Shown here: positions 42,025-51,037 of the stretch, piece by piece
How positions within the stretch are numbered: the first letter of the stretch is position 1
Layout: every line of letters begins with the position of its first letter
NCBI RefSeq assembly: GCF_003605125.1
Contig: NZ_QPQT01000008.1
Location: forward strand, 62,001-126,000
DNA: 64,000 bases
Direction: 5' to 3'
Source: Shewanella algidipiscicola
Lineage (GTDB): Bacteria; Pseudomonadota; Gammaproteobacteria; Enterobacterales; Shewanellaceae
Position numbers and translations under genes: made by a program
Notes under the pieces: model-generated
What the model saw: only the letters and a program-made list of their open reading frames with translations
Told to the model about the DNA's origin: nothing
The model's database searches: none

Positions 42025-44099
42025 AGTGCGATAGCCTCATCCAGTTGTTTTAACTCTTCCTCTAGTGCTGCGATTTCTTTTAAAACATCTTCAACACTGT
42101 GTTGCGCCTCTGGCTTGAAGAAAACTTTGTTAAAACTAATTTCTACGCCAATTACATTTTCAAGATATTCAAACGGTTTACTGATGTATTTCGCCATAAA
42201 GGCTTCAATAGATTGCTGATTAAGCACAGAATCTTTGTTAAATGGAATAACTTCGTAGTCTTTTTGATAATCAGGAGTCAACTCAACAGTAATTTCAATT
42301 CGTTCCGGTAGTTTTTTTGTGGCTTTCTTGAGTGCAGCCTTAATGATAATTTTCCCGCATCCTAATGCTTGAGTAGTCCCTGTTTTACGATCTTCTTTGA
42401 TTAGGGTTTCTTGCTCGTCATTGTAATAGTAGGTGCTTGAATTGGTCGTAACTTTAAGCGGCTGTTCTTTATAATTAAGGCCTGAAACAAATGGTTTGAT
42501 ATCTTGTTCAAAATACTCGAATAAAGAACTATAAGATTCTCTACTATATTCTGTAATAGAAAATTCTGTAAGCTCTCTCTCTCCGTCAGTTAAAGACGTA
42601 ACCGCTAGCGGCTTGGAGGAAGCTCTCTTCATTTCGCCAGTTTTTTTATCTTCTTTCATTGGCAGCTGCGATTCAAAACTTAACCCGTTTTGATCTACAT
42701 TGGTAAGCATGATCGCTTGTTTGTTGAAGTAGAAGTGTTCCTTTTCAAAGACCTTGGTAAATTCATTATCTTGATATTCAAGCAGTGCTTGTACTATCTC
42801 GGCTCTTTGCTCTTCGGCTACTTCGCGCTTCTTCGAACCTTTACTTTTCTTGAGTTCTGTCCACTTTTCACTGGCATTAATCAGCAATACTTTATCTTCA
42901 GATTTTGGATCTCTATTTTTGTTTAGCACCCAAAGGTAGGTGTGAATACCGGTGTTGAAAAACTCATCTGTTGGAAGCTGAATAACGGCCTCGACTAGTT
43001 TGCTCTCCAACATCCACTTTCGGATGTTACTTTCAGCCGAACCAGCATCGCCACTAAATAATGTAGAACCATTATGAACAACAACGCCTATACCATTGGC
43101 ATCCAATTTTGATATTAAGTGCTGCATAAAGAGCAACTGACCATCAGAGATGGATGGCAAGAATTTGAAACGTTCGGTTTTGTCGTTTTGAATGTCTTTA
43201 GCGTAACCGGACCAACTTACACCATAGGGTGGGTTAGCAATAACCACGTCAAACTCTTCGTTGTCGAATTTATCATCGACCAAAGTGTTGCCGTGTTCGA
43301 TTTTTGAATCTGGGCGAAAACGACTTTCGATCTTTGCTAGTGCATAGAGCGAGTCATTCCAATCTTGCCCATACGTTTGAGTTAGGCGTTTGAATTTTTT
43401 ATTTATGCGATCTTCAACGCCAAATAGCATGTTGCCGCCACCGCAGGTGCAGTCATAGATTTTTAGTAGCTTGTCGGACTCTTCTATTTTCGAAGCGACA
43501 ATATCACTGATAAGTGCAATTACATCATCAGGGGTGTACTGCTCCCCGGCGGTTTCTGCTGAGATGTCAGCCCATTTACGTTTGATATGCTCTTCTAGTG
43601 TGGTGATCTCAGAGTTATTAAAAGGCTTGAGGTCAATTTCAGCCCAAAGTTTGGTATAGCCAAGCAATACCTTTTTTGCTTTGAGTTTGGCTATTACGCC
43701 TCGTATATCGAGAAACTTTTCGCCTTCAACGGCATCTACGCCAAGCAGGTCTTTCGTTTCACCATCAAAGCCATGAAGGTAGGCATCGAAGTCGATATCA
43801 AAAGATTTGTCGTTTTTACAAATATCGGATAAAGATTGGTTTTTCTCAAAAATGAAGATGTTGTAGCCTTGGCCTTTATCTTTGATGAGATCATAGAGAT
43901 CTTCTTGTTGAATCTCTTTAAATGCTTCTTCGCCTATTTCTGCCTTTAGTTCATCAAACATCCGTATAAGCCGGCTTTCAATCATCACAAGAGCAAAGAA
44001 AGGCATCATGAACGAAGGCCATTCTGATTCTTTAATACCACTACCACGTAGAAGGTCAGCAGTTGCCCAAATTTTTGATTCGTATTGTAAAATATTCAT
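42021..44099 (-). CDS. hsdM: Type I restriction enzyme, methylase subunit (HsdM)
   Basis: A 692-residue N6-adenine methyltransferase. The S-adenosylmethionine motif is YDCTCGGGNMLFG and the catalytic motif is VVIANPPYGVSW. An N-terminal helical domain and a C-terminal coiled region (EEIAALEEELKQLDEAI) surround the core and contact HsdS. It lies 8 bases after the WYL gene, so all four genes are one transcript. Confidence 0.93.
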   Translation of the reverse strand: MNILQYESKIWATADLLRGSGIKESEWPSFMMPFFALVMIESRLIRMFDELKAEIGEEAFKEIQQEDLYDLIKDKGQGYNIFIFEKNQSLSDICKNDKSFDIDFDAYLHGFDGETKDLLGVDAVEGEKFLDIRGVIAKLKAKKVLLGYTKLWAEIDLKPFNNSEITTLEEHIKRKWADISAETAGEQYTPDDVIALISDIVASKIEESDKLLKIYDCTCGGGNMLFGVEDRINKKFKRLTQTYGQDWNDSLYALAKIESRFRPDSKIEHGNTLVDDKFDNEEFDVVIANPPYGVSWSGYAKDIQNDKTERFKFLPSISDGQLLFMQHLISKLDANGIGVVVHNGSTLFSGDAGSAESNIRKWMLESKLVEAVIQLPTDEFFNTGIHTYLWVLNKNRDPKSEDKVLLINASEKWTELKKSKGSKKREVAEEQRAEIVQALLEYQDNEFTKVFEKEHFYFNKQAIMLTNVDQNGLSFESQLPMKEDKKTGEMKRASSKPLAVTSLTDGERELTEFSITEYSRESYSSLFEYFEQDIKPFVSGLNYKEQPLKVTTNSSTYYYNDEQETLIKEDRKTGTTQALGCGKIIIKAALKKATKKLPERIEITVELTPDYQKDYEVIPFNKDSVLNQQSIEAFMAKYISKPFEYLENVIGVEISFNKVFFKPEAQHSVEDVLKEIAALEEELKQLDEAIAL

Positions 44100-44107
44100 G
44101 TTCTTCC

Positions 44108-45040
44108 CTATGCTGTGACGCTATCGAAACCAGGCGCAATCGCAAGGTTACCGACACCGTATAAAGTTTGATAATTTTTTAGCCATAAATAGAATTCGGG
44201 TGTTTTTAGCAGAGCCTCTTTAGAGCAATCAACATTCCAAAGCCGAAGCAAATACCCAGCGGTTGCCGCTCTAATCTCAACCTTTAGAACGCCACCCGTC
44301 ATACCATAGTCCAGCTCAATCGCTTCGCTATGTTCTATGCGTGGGTGCGGCACCAACTCCAGCTCTACAAAGCGATTCCATTGCCTGTCCTGAGTTTCGA
44401 GCTCCGTTTCAGACAACGTAGAGTCTTCAAGCACAACCGCTGCTTTAATTCGGGTCAGTACAAAGTCTCTGAATTCACCATGTTTGCGGTCAAAACCACG
44501 AACATGCCAACGCAGGCCATTGTCCACCAGCGTATGCGGTACAATTTCACGCGTGGTTTCACCGCTCGATAACGACACATAGGTGATGCTCAAGGCTTTG
44601 CCTTTGTGTATGGCCTCGGTGACTTTCGCTACTATCGATAAACTCGGCTTATTTAGGTGATAAGGCGCTTCACAAGCCAGAGGTGGTTTTACCTTTCCAG
44701 TGAAGCCATCACCGTACCCTTGGCTAATGGTCGCCAGTGTTCTCACAACGTCATAGTCGAACAAGGGCTCAAAAGCTTCACCACGCTTATGCAACTTGAG
44801 CTTTTGGTCATACTCAATGTTGCCTGGTGCAAGCTCTCGGTACATTGTGAAGTCTTTCGTTGCTTGTGCGGCCGCTATGCTGAAGCGATCGACTAAATCC
44901 GCCCGCACCGCTTCGCCCTTAAACAATAAGGTGAAATCGATGTGGGCAATGCGATCCCTGGTTGCTTGTGGCAACTGCGCTATCTGCGAAAGCCTATCTG
45001 GCTTCGCCACTACCGTTTGTTTCAGACCATCATTTGTCAT
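44108..45040 (-). CDS. WYL-domain regulator (BrxR/CapW type) heading the R-M operon
   Basis: A 310-residue protein: N-terminal winged helix (ATRDRIAHIDFTLLFKGEAV, then RADLVDRFSIAAAQATKDF), central WYL/Sm-like domain (ALSITYVSLSSGETTREIVP, LRWHVRGFDRKHGEFRDFV) and a C-terminal WCX domain. Members of this group (BrxR, CapW) repress defence operons and are thought to respond to a nucleic-acid or nucleotide signal. Its place as the first gene of the hsdMSR operon suggests that restriction is kept low until signalled. No good ribosome binding site is seen at the ATG at 45040. Confidence 0.8.
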   Translation of the reverse strand: MTNDGLKQTVVAKPDRLSQIAQLPQATRDRIAHIDFTLLFKGEAVRADLVDRFSIAAAQATKDFTMYRELAPGNIEYDQKLKLHKRGEAFEPLFDYDVVRTLATISQGYGDGFTGKVKPPLACEAPYHLNKPSLSIVAKVTEAIHKGKALSITYVSLSSGETTREIVPHTLVDNGLRWHVRGFDRKHGEFRDFVLTRIKAAVVLEDSTLSETELETQDRQWNRFVELELVPHPRIEHSEAIELDYGMTGGVLKVEIRAATAGYLLRLWNVDCSKEALLKTPEFYLWLKNYQTLYGVGNLAIAPGFDSVTA

Positions 45041-45357
45041 GCGTCTTGTTTATCCAATTCAACCAGATTCTTAAAACTCTGTTTATAAAATACGGTCAGA
45101 CATCGCTTAATCACATTGAACGGCATGGCACATGGCTGCTCTTTGTCCGCAATGACTAATCAATCTCTATTGGTTGAAGCTGAACAGATAGCCATAAAAC
45201 ACTGAATAGGCTTCAACCTAATTAATTTTATTAGGTGTCATCCTATCACAAATTATTTTGTAGGGAAGACTAAGCGGCAACTTTTTGATCTGGATTGCAA
45301 TTGCCGCTCAGGTATGGGCGTGAAGGCCTTGTTTTGTGTCATTGCTGATAGCCGCTA
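45041..45357. promoter_or_regulatory. Promoter region of the WYL-hsd operon with two dyads
   Basis: The operon promoter must lie here. ACCTAAT (45216-45222) and ATTAGGT (45230-45236) form a 7-bp inverted repeat that could be the WYL operator. AGCGGCAA (about 45270) and TTGCCGCT (about 45300) form another stem, with no T-tract. No gene is seen. Confidence 0.4.
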
Positions 45358-45657
45358 TCAATGAGCCACCCGAACCAGTGGCACCACGATGTTACCGCGA
45401 TGAGATACCCCTTTGTCCGTCTCTGTAGACATCAGGACTCGTTGCTCACTCTCCCGAATGCGCCTGGCAACTTCTGCCTGGGCTGGTAGCAATGGCAGCA
45501 TCCCTTCAGCAATCGCGTCCGGTGCAGACTCTTGGCCACAGGACATCAAATGCTTCCATGGATCTTTAAGAAAGCGCTCAAACGTGATGCCAAATTCAAT
45601 GATGCGGGCAGAGACGAAGATTTCGCCCCAGTATTCAATGTAGGTGTCTTGGTACAT
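45358..45657 (-). CDS. Small conserved ICE protein, unknown function
   Basis: A 99-residue soluble protein (MYQDTYIEYWGEIFVSARII; later FERFLKDPWKHLM). GAGGAA lies at a proper distance before the ATG. It sits between the exonuclease gene and the hotspot 5 cargo, where SXT/R391 elements carry small conserved genes, so I take it as backbone. No motif is recognised. Confidence 0.6.
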   Translation of the reverse strand: MYQDTYIEYWGEIFVSARIIEFGITFERFLKDPWKHLMSCGQESAPDAIAEGMLPLLPAQAEVARRIRESEQRVLMSTETDKGVSHRGNIVVPLVRVAH

Positions 45658-45677
45658 GGAAAGATTCCTCTTGTTGG

Positions 45678-45810
45678 TTATATACCCTGCCTACTTGCAG
45701 CCGCAGCGGTGTTACCTGCATTCGCTCACCCCAATCACATAGAAGATCTATGCTCATGGGCATTCGCTCACTTGCCGCCTAGCTGCAACACCAAGTAGTT
45801 TGGGTATAAC
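45678..45810. repeat. 133-bp imperfect palindromic element
   Basis: The sequence begins GTTATATACCC and ends GGGTATAAC. The outer arms pair, as do CTACTT with AAGTAG and GCAGCCGC with GCCGCCTAGCTGC approximately. The centre holds the palindrome CATAGAAGATCTATG. GCATTCGCTCAC occurs twice as a direct repeat. I recall similar elements scattered in Shewanella and Vibrio intergenic regions, so this may be a small non-autonomous repeat that landed between two ICE genes. Confidence 0.55.
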
Positions 45811-45870
45811 GTAAGTTCACTTTCCATTTTCCAGAGGTTTTCAAATATGCAAGGCTTACCTTGTAGAGAG

Positions 45871-46776
45871 CTACAAAGCTTTAAATCGATTACGGGCATC
45901 TTTGTAGTCATAGTGGGCATGTTCTGAGCCACGATGATACAAATCATCCAGGTAAGTTTGTTCCTGCGGCAACTCGTCTTCGCTGATTTCGCGCCACCAA
46001 TGCTTGTTGGCACCTTTAACGCCGTCATGCCAACGGTAACCACGTTCTTTTAAATAGTCCTTTACGTCAAACGGCGCACCAAACGCACGAACTAACACAG
46101 TTCGCCTGTCTGCTTCAGACAACAAGTTTGCAACGGACTCGGGCAACAAATGGAACAACCAGGCCATCGCCAAACAATCGGTTGCGGCTCGGTGTCCTTC
46201 ATAAAACCAACCTAAGCGAAGCAGCAGGTACTCAAGCTTTCGACTTTCAAAACCCAGCGCCTTCCAATCTATGCCACTGGCTGAACAGGCCCAAGATAGA
46301 TGGCCTAATGCAGCAAACCGCTTTTCAAAGAAAGGACGATCAAACTGTGCATTGTGTGCAACCACCAGCGGATCATCGGATAACCAACTCGCTACCAGTG
46401 AATCATCAATGCGCTGGCCTCGCACCATGTCATCGGTAATACCGGTTAACTCTGTAATCAGCTCGGGGATTGGCTTGCCGGGATCTTCATACAAACTGAT
46501 CACATCAACAATCGACACAATCCGCTTAGCCGAGGGACTGTAAAGCACCTTAACCATACCAAGCTCAATAATGGACTCGTCATCGGCAGACAGTCCGGTT
46601 GTCTCTGTATCGAGCAGCACCATTGGCTGTTCATCACCGACCACAGGATATAATTCAAGTGGCCAGGACTGCGGCTCACGCGTTAATGGAATACGCTCCA
46701 GCAATCTAAAATCTTCTGGTCTGTCTGGGATATCCGCGAGGCGCTCTAGCGGAAATGGCGCAGGGGCTCTTGTCAT
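45871..46776 (-). CDS. DnaQ-like 3'-5' exonuclease (DEDDh)
   Basis: A 301-residue exonuclease of the polymerase III epsilon type. The first motif is VLLDTETTG, the second region has VAHNAQFDRPFF and the third is HRAATDCLAMAWL, giving the DEDDh residues. A C-terminal extension (KEYRW-like KERGYRWHDGVKG, then KHWWREI) forms a small domain often fused to these enzymes. It lies close to the rumAB polymerase genes but points away from them. It may trim DNA in repair or element processing. AAGAGGAA precedes the ATG. Confidence 0.82.
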   Translation of the reverse strand: MTRAPAPFPLERLADIPDRPEDFRLLERIPLTREPQSWPLELYPVVGDEQPMVLLDTETTGLSADDESIIELGMVKVLYSPSAKRIVSIVDVISLYEDPGKPIPELITELTGITDDMVRGQRIDDSLVASWLSDDPLVVAHNAQFDRPFFEKRFAALGHLSWACSASGIDWKALGFESRKLEYLLLRLGWFYEGHRAATDCLAMAWLFHLLPESVANLLSEADRRTVLVRAFGAPFDVKDYLKERGYRWHDGVKGANKHWWREISEDELPQEQTYLDDLYHRGSEHAHYDYKDARNRFKAL

Positions 46777-47371
46777 TGATGGTTCCTCTTCAATTCTATT
46801 GTTCGCTTTAGGTTATTTCACTGTGCCACAGGTTTTTCAAAATGCACCTTGAATACCTCTGCGTTTTTTTAATCTTTCTATTGGTTGAACCCATGTATGA
46901 AGGCTTTGGCTAAGCCTTTCAGAAAGCCTTAGCTAAACCGTTTAGGTAACCCTTACCGATACCCTTTACGTATGGCTTAGCCAATCCCTTTTCAAACGGT
47001 TGCAAAAGGCTTTAACTGAGTTCGACTGAGCATTTTAATGATGCTCCTGACTTCGCTTTAAGCCAGTAAATTCAATACGAAGCAGAATTTTACTAACTGT
47101 TTTTAAACCCTTTGCAAAGGGTTCAACAAGCCTTGTCTGACGGTTACTTGACCCATGCGTTAACCAGTAGCAGTAACAGGATCAGTAACAGAAACAAGAG
47201 CAGTAGGCAGAAGCAGTATTGTCCAAGCCTTGCAGGCTTTGACGAGGGCGATCGATCCCCCACATCAAGCTTTTCAACACAAAAAATAAATCACCGACAA
47301 CACAACGTCTTACTCGAACAACTACAGTTTTACCTACAATTTTACTTGTAGAAATCAGCATAGCATTAGAT
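46777..47371. repeat. Non-coding region with degenerate repeats
   Basis: About 600 bases without a supported gene. From 46895 to 47010 about five degenerate ~22-base units recur around GGCTTAGCTAA/ACCCTT. AACCCTTTGCAAAGGGTT (47106-47123) is a perfect 18-base palindrome. From 47163 to 47217 CAGTA recurs five times. These could be protein-binding arrays, an old centromere or replication-linked DNA. Confidence 0.5.
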
Positions 47372-47391
47372 ACTGTATAAACAAACAGTAT
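47372..47391 (+). promoter_or_regulatory. LexA (SOS) box before rumAB
   Basis: TACTGTATAAACAAACAGTA contains CTGT-N8-ACAG, the LexA operator. It lies 26 bases before the rumA ATG, so rumAB should be induced by DNA damage. ICE transfer in this family is SOS-linked as well. Confidence 0.88.
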
Positions 47392-47416
47392 CAATTATGA
47401 TTTTTCGAGGTTCGTC

Positions 47417-47866
47417 ATGAGTGTCTCGCTGATAGGCCGTAGCGGCGCACTTGCCTTCATCAAAGCCAAGCGCCTTCGTATCCCATTGTTCATGGAACGT
47501 GTTTCTGCTGGTTTTCCCTCACCAGCGCAGGATTATGTTGAGCAAACGCTCGACCTTAACGAGCTGTGCATCAAGCGACCGGCTGCAACGTTCTTTGTGC
47601 GTGTTGAAGGTGATTCAATGATTGATGCCGGGATTCACCCAGATGATATTCTGGTGGTTGATCGCTCTGTCCAAGCAGAACACGGTGACATTGTCATCGC
47701 GGGAATCCATGGTGAACTCACGGTAAAGGAGCTTCAACTAAGACCGTGCGTCATGCTGATCCCAAGAAACCCGGCGTATGAGCCCATTCATATTCCTGAA
47801 GGGGCAGAGTTAGAGATATTTGGTGTGGTCACCAATGTGGTGCGAAACATGCGCCGCAAGTCGTGA
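47417..47866 (+). CDS. rumA: RumA, UmuD-like subunit of DNA polymerase V
   Basis: A 149-residue UmuD homologue. The RecA-stimulated self-cleavage site is at A31-G32 (VSAGFPSP). The catalytic Ser67 lies in EGDSMIDAGI and Lys104 in ELTVKEL. After cleavage two copies join RumB to form a mutagenic polymerase for translesion synthesis. The gene is under a LexA box. Its stop is 7 bases before the rumB start. Confidence 0.93.
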   Translation: MSVSLIGRSGALAFIKAKRLRIPLFMERVSAGFPSPAQDYVEQTLDLNELCIKRPAATFFVRVEGDSMIDAGIHPDDILVVDRSVQAEHGDIVIAGIHGELTVKELQLRPCVMLIPRNPAYEPIHIPEGAELEIFGVVTNVVRNMRRKS

Positions 47867-47873
47867 CTATCCC

Positions 47874-49142
47874 ATGCCTGTATTTGCCTTGGTGGACTGC
47901 AACAATTTTTACGCCAGTTGTGAGAAGCTGTTTCGTCCTGATTTAAAAGATACGCCGGTTGTGGTGCTGTCCAATAACGACGGCTGCGTGGTTGCACGGT
48001 CGCGTGAAGCTAAGTTACTCGGTATTAAAATGGGCGTACCCGTCTTTCAAATCAAAGCTGAAATGCAGCGCAATGGTATTTTGGCATTCTCGTCTAACTA
48101 TGCGCTGTATGCAGATTTAAGCAGTCGAGTGATGCGCACTTTGGAAGAGATGGCACCACGAGTAGAGGTTTACTCCATTGACGAAGCGTTTTTGGATTTA
48201 ACCGGTATTGAGTCTGTCCTATCCCTTGTCGAGTTCGGACAACAAGTGCGAGAGCGCATAGGCCACTGGATTGGGATCACCGTTTGTGTAGGCATTGCAC
48301 CGACTAAAACACTCGCCAAACTGGCCAACCATGCCGCCAAGAAATACCCTGCCACTCAAGGAGTTGTAGATCTAACTAATCCAGATCGGCAACGTCGATT
48401 GCTCGCATTAGTCCCGGTTGATGATGTTTGGGGCGTTGGTAGACGGCTTTCAACGCGATTAAATGCTCTGGGTATCACCACAGCCCTAGACCTCGCCAAT
48501 GCCTCTCCTAGAGCCATCAGAGAACAGTTCTCGGTGGTTTTAGAGAGAACTGTCAGAGAGCTCAATGGTGAGTCGTGTATTGAACTTGAAGAGATCCCGC
48601 CAACTAAGAAACAAATCGTCTGTAGCCGTTCATTTGGCGTAAAAGTAACGCAATTTGAATTGTTACGTGAGGCCGTATGCGAATACGCAACCCGCGCCAC
48701 TGAAAAGCTACGCAAAGAACAGCAGCAAGCCAAAGTGATGACCGTGTTCATACGAACCAGCCCCTTTAAGGACAACGAGCCGCAGTACAGCAACTCCGCA
48801 TCGGGCGAGTTGTTGATACCCAGTTGTGATACGCGGGATTTTATTGAGCTGGCCAATCACTTACTCAAGCGGATTTGGAAGGATGGTTTTCGTTATGCCA
48901 AAGCGGGTGTCATGCTGTCTGACTTTTACGATCCTGGCATGTTTCAACCAGGACTATTCGATGACGTATCGACCCGCTCTAATAGCCAGCAGTTAATGTC
49001 TGTATTGGACACCATTAACCAAAGCGGTGCCGGAAAGGTTTTCTTTGCTGGACAAGGTACGAAGAAAGATTGGTCGATGAAGCGAGAGCATTTGTCTCCC
49101 GCCTACACAACACGCTGGGACCAGTTACCACGAGTGAAGTAG
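47874..49142 (+). CDS. rumB: RumB, UmuC-like Y-family DNA polymerase
   Basis: A 422-residue Y-family polymerase. Seen are the N-terminal FALVDCNNFYASCEKLFRPD with the first acidic residue, the NNDGCVVARS fingers motif and YSIDEAFLDLTG with the catalytic D-E pair. A helix-hairpin-helix VWGVGRRLSTRL and a C-terminal little-finger domain follow. I start at the ATG at 47874 (MPVFALVD); the frame is open upstream but that part overlaps rumA. In SXT itself rumB is split by an antibiotic-resistance insertion; here it is intact. Confidence 0.94.
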   Translation: MPVFALVDCNNFYASCEKLFRPDLKDTPVVVLSNNDGCVVARSREAKLLGIKMGVPVFQIKAEMQRNGILAFSSNYALYADLSSRVMRTLEEMAPRVEVYSIDEAFLDLTGIESVLSLVEFGQQVRERIGHWIGITVCVGIAPTKTLAKLANHAAKKYPATQGVVDLTNPDRQRRLLALVPVDDVWGVGRRLSTRLNALGITTALDLANASPRAIREQFSVVLERTVRELNGESCIELEEIPPTKKQIVCSRSFGVKVTQFELLREAVCEYATRATEKLRKEQQQAKVMTVFIRTSPFKDNEPQYSNSASGELLIPSCDTRDFIELANHLLKRIWKDGFRYAKAGVMLSDFYDPGMFQPGLFDDVSTRSNSQQLMSVLDTINQSGAGKVFFAGQGTKKDWSMKREHLSPAYTTRWDQLPRVK

Positions 49143-49152
49143 ACCCGGTGAT

Positions 49153-49596
49153 TTAATAGGCATTCACTCTGCGACGCAGCATGTTGAGCTTATCAACCTG
49201 GCGTCGAACATCACTGAAGAATTCTTCTTTCTCCATGGCCAGCGCTAGCTCCCATTCTTTGGCTAGACCTTGGCAGTCCAAAAATGCGTATCTCAGCTTC
49301 GTCTTTGAAATACGCAGCCCCTTGCTAAAGACCACGCGTTTGCCTCGTTGACCGTGAAAACTGTTGATGTACCACTCTATGCCAAAGCCATACTTAAAGT
49401 CTCTGATACGGACACCAAGCAGACCCCAGTCTTTAAAGGGCGCATTCTCGCGAACCTTGTAATGGGTAACCCAAAAGTCATCAACTTCAGCTCGTGCCAG
49501 CGCTTTTAGCCTGTCCGTTTCTTGCTGAAGTAAATCTGATACCTCTGCTTTCCATTGTTCATTGACGATTTCTACCAAACCAATTTCCCCATCCAA
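49153..49596 (-). CDS. mobI: MobI, auxiliary mobilisation protein
   Basis: A 147-residue protein with charged helical ends (EVSDLLQQETDRLKALARAE and SDVRRQVDKLNMLRRRV) around a basic middle part (RDFKYGFGIEWYINSF). The size, position and orientation match MobI of SXT/R391, which works with TraI to start DNA processing at oriT. oriT lies in the intergenic region next to its start. The identification rests mainly on context and length. Confidence 0.75.
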   Translation of the reverse strand: MDGEIGLVEIVNEQWKAEVSDLLQQETDRLKALARAEVDDFWVTHYKVRENAPFKDWGLLGVRIRDFKYGFGIEWYINSFHGQRGKRVVFSKGLRISKTKLRYAFLDCQGLAKEWELALAMEKEEFFSDVRRQVDKLNMLRRRVNAY

Positions 49597-50060
49597 TTAA
49601 CCCCAAAAGCCAAAACCACTATCCGTTTGGCTTTTGGATCGAAACGCCAAACGTAAAACTGCGGTAACAATCACTGTTTGGCGTCTCGATATAAATCAAC
49701 TCGCGCAATCCCATACCTGACAAGGGATACAGCCCGATTTCACTTAAAAACGCCTAAAAAGACGTATCACCATGAAGATACAAACCGTTTGGCAAGTTCA
49801 GGCCAAAATGCAAACGACGTTTGGCGTCTCGATTTTTTTAGCTCAGGCATCCGCCGCCAAACAGAGCCTATTCTCATACTTTTGCGAAAATGCAATAGGC
49901 AGATAGATGAAAGGATTTGTCACCTTTCTGCCCACCGCCAGTGCACCGAATCCTGATAATGACATTTGAGTGAACCGCCAGAGCACTTGGAAATGCCCAA
50001 GCGTGAACAGCGCGGTTGATTGAAAACCGTTAGAGCACTTTGCGTGCACAGGAGATAAGT
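49597..50060. other. oriT / srpC centromere region with CGTTTGGC iterons
   Basis: A 464-base intergenic region between mobI and srpM, where SXT/R391 elements have oriT and the srpC centromere. The octamer CGTTTGGC or its complement occurs about six times: at 49624, 49646 (reverse), 49675 (one mismatch), 49786, 49818 and 49856 (reverse, one mismatch). GTTTGGCGTCTCGAT is repeated exactly at 49676-49690 and 49819-49833. The first copy pair sits in an inverted arrangement. Iterons next to a ParM-type locus suggest binding by SrpR. The nick site cannot be set from sequence alone. Confidence 0.7.
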
Positions 50061-51035
50061 ATGTTTGTACTAGGCGTAGATATCGGTTACTCGAACCTGA
50101 AGCTGGCAATTGGCCAATCAGGCAGTGAACCGAAAACCATTATTTTGCCTGCGGGTGCCGGTCCTGCTGATCGTATGCCAGAGCGTATCGGTGGAGGCGA
50201 TGATGACACTTGTTTGTATGTATCTGTCGATAATGAGCGTTGGGCCGCTGGTGTGCCTGCTGGACGCCTTCAAGGCTGGGAACGAGAGCTTCACCCGGAA
50301 TATCCCACCACAAAAACCTATAAGGCGCTTTTTCATGCCGCCTTGTTAATGGCTGAAACAGAATCCATCGATTTGGTTGTCACTGGATTACCGGTTTCCC
50401 AGTTTCATGAACCACAACGTAAGTCTGACCTTGTGCAGCGTTTAAAAGGTGTCCATCAAGTGACGCCTAAGCGCAGCATCACCGTTCATGACGTCAAAGT
50501 GCTGCCGCAGCCTGCCGGTGCCTATATGGATCTGGTTCAAACAGGTGGAGATTTGGGCTTGATTGAAGAAGGTCGCGTCGTCGTTATAGACCCTGGCTTC
50601 TTTTCTGTTGACTGGGTTGCCCTTGAGGCCGGAGAAATTCGCTACAGCTCATCAGGAACCAGTCTTCAGGCAATGTCCGTGCTACTGGAAACGATTGATA
50701 AGCTGATTTCGGAAGATCATGGTGCCAAAGTGGGTATGGATCGACTTGAAAAAGCCATGAGAACCGGCGACTTGCAGGTGCTGCTATTTGGAGAAAAAGT
50801 CGATATTTCACCTTATCTGAATGCTGCCATGAAAAAGGTAGCGCCTGTTGCTCTTACAGCCATGCGCCAATCCATGCGTGACGAAAGCATCAATGCGGAC
50901 TTGGTGTTGATCGCCGGAGGTGGTGCCTTGGCTTATAAGGAAGCGGCCAAAGAGATTTTTTCACGAAGCAAGATCATCGTGCCGGAACAGTCTGTTTTGG
51001 CGAACGTCCGAGGCTTCTGGTTTTATGGGGCCTGA
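50061..51035 (+). CDS. srpM: SrpM, ParM-like actin-type partition ATPase
   Basis: A 324-residue actin-like ATPase. The phosphate-1 motif is LGVDIGYSNLKLAIG, the phosphate-2 region VVVIDPGFFSVDWVAL, and an adenosine-like LVLIAGGGALAYKEAA lies near the end. In SXT/R391 SrpM filaments, with SrpR and srpC, keep the replicating circular form in the cell line. I start at the ATG at 50061 (MFVLGVD), preceded by CAGGAGATAAGT. srpR follows after two bases. Confidence 0.88.
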   Translation: MFVLGVDIGYSNLKLAIGQSGSEPKTIILPAGAGPADRMPERIGGGDDDTCLYVSVDNERWAAGVPAGRLQGWERELHPEYPTTKTYKALFHAALLMAETESIDLVVTGLPVSQFHEPQRKSDLVQRLKGVHQVTPKRSITVHDVKVLPQPAGAYMDLVQTGGDLGLIEEGRVVVIDPGFFSVDWVALEAGEIRYSSSGTSLQAMSVLLETIDKLISEDHGAKVGMDRLEKAMRTGDLQVLLFGEKVDISPYLNAAMKKVAPVALTAMRQSMRDESINADLVLIAGGGALAYKEAAKEIFSRSKIIVPEQSVLANVRGFWFYGA

Positions 51036-51037
51036 TC

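Noticed and set aside
47820-47873. Longer rumB start overlapping rumA
   Set aside because: The upstream 18 codons lie within rumA in another frame, while the ATG at 47874 begins exactly at the conserved polymerase N-terminus.
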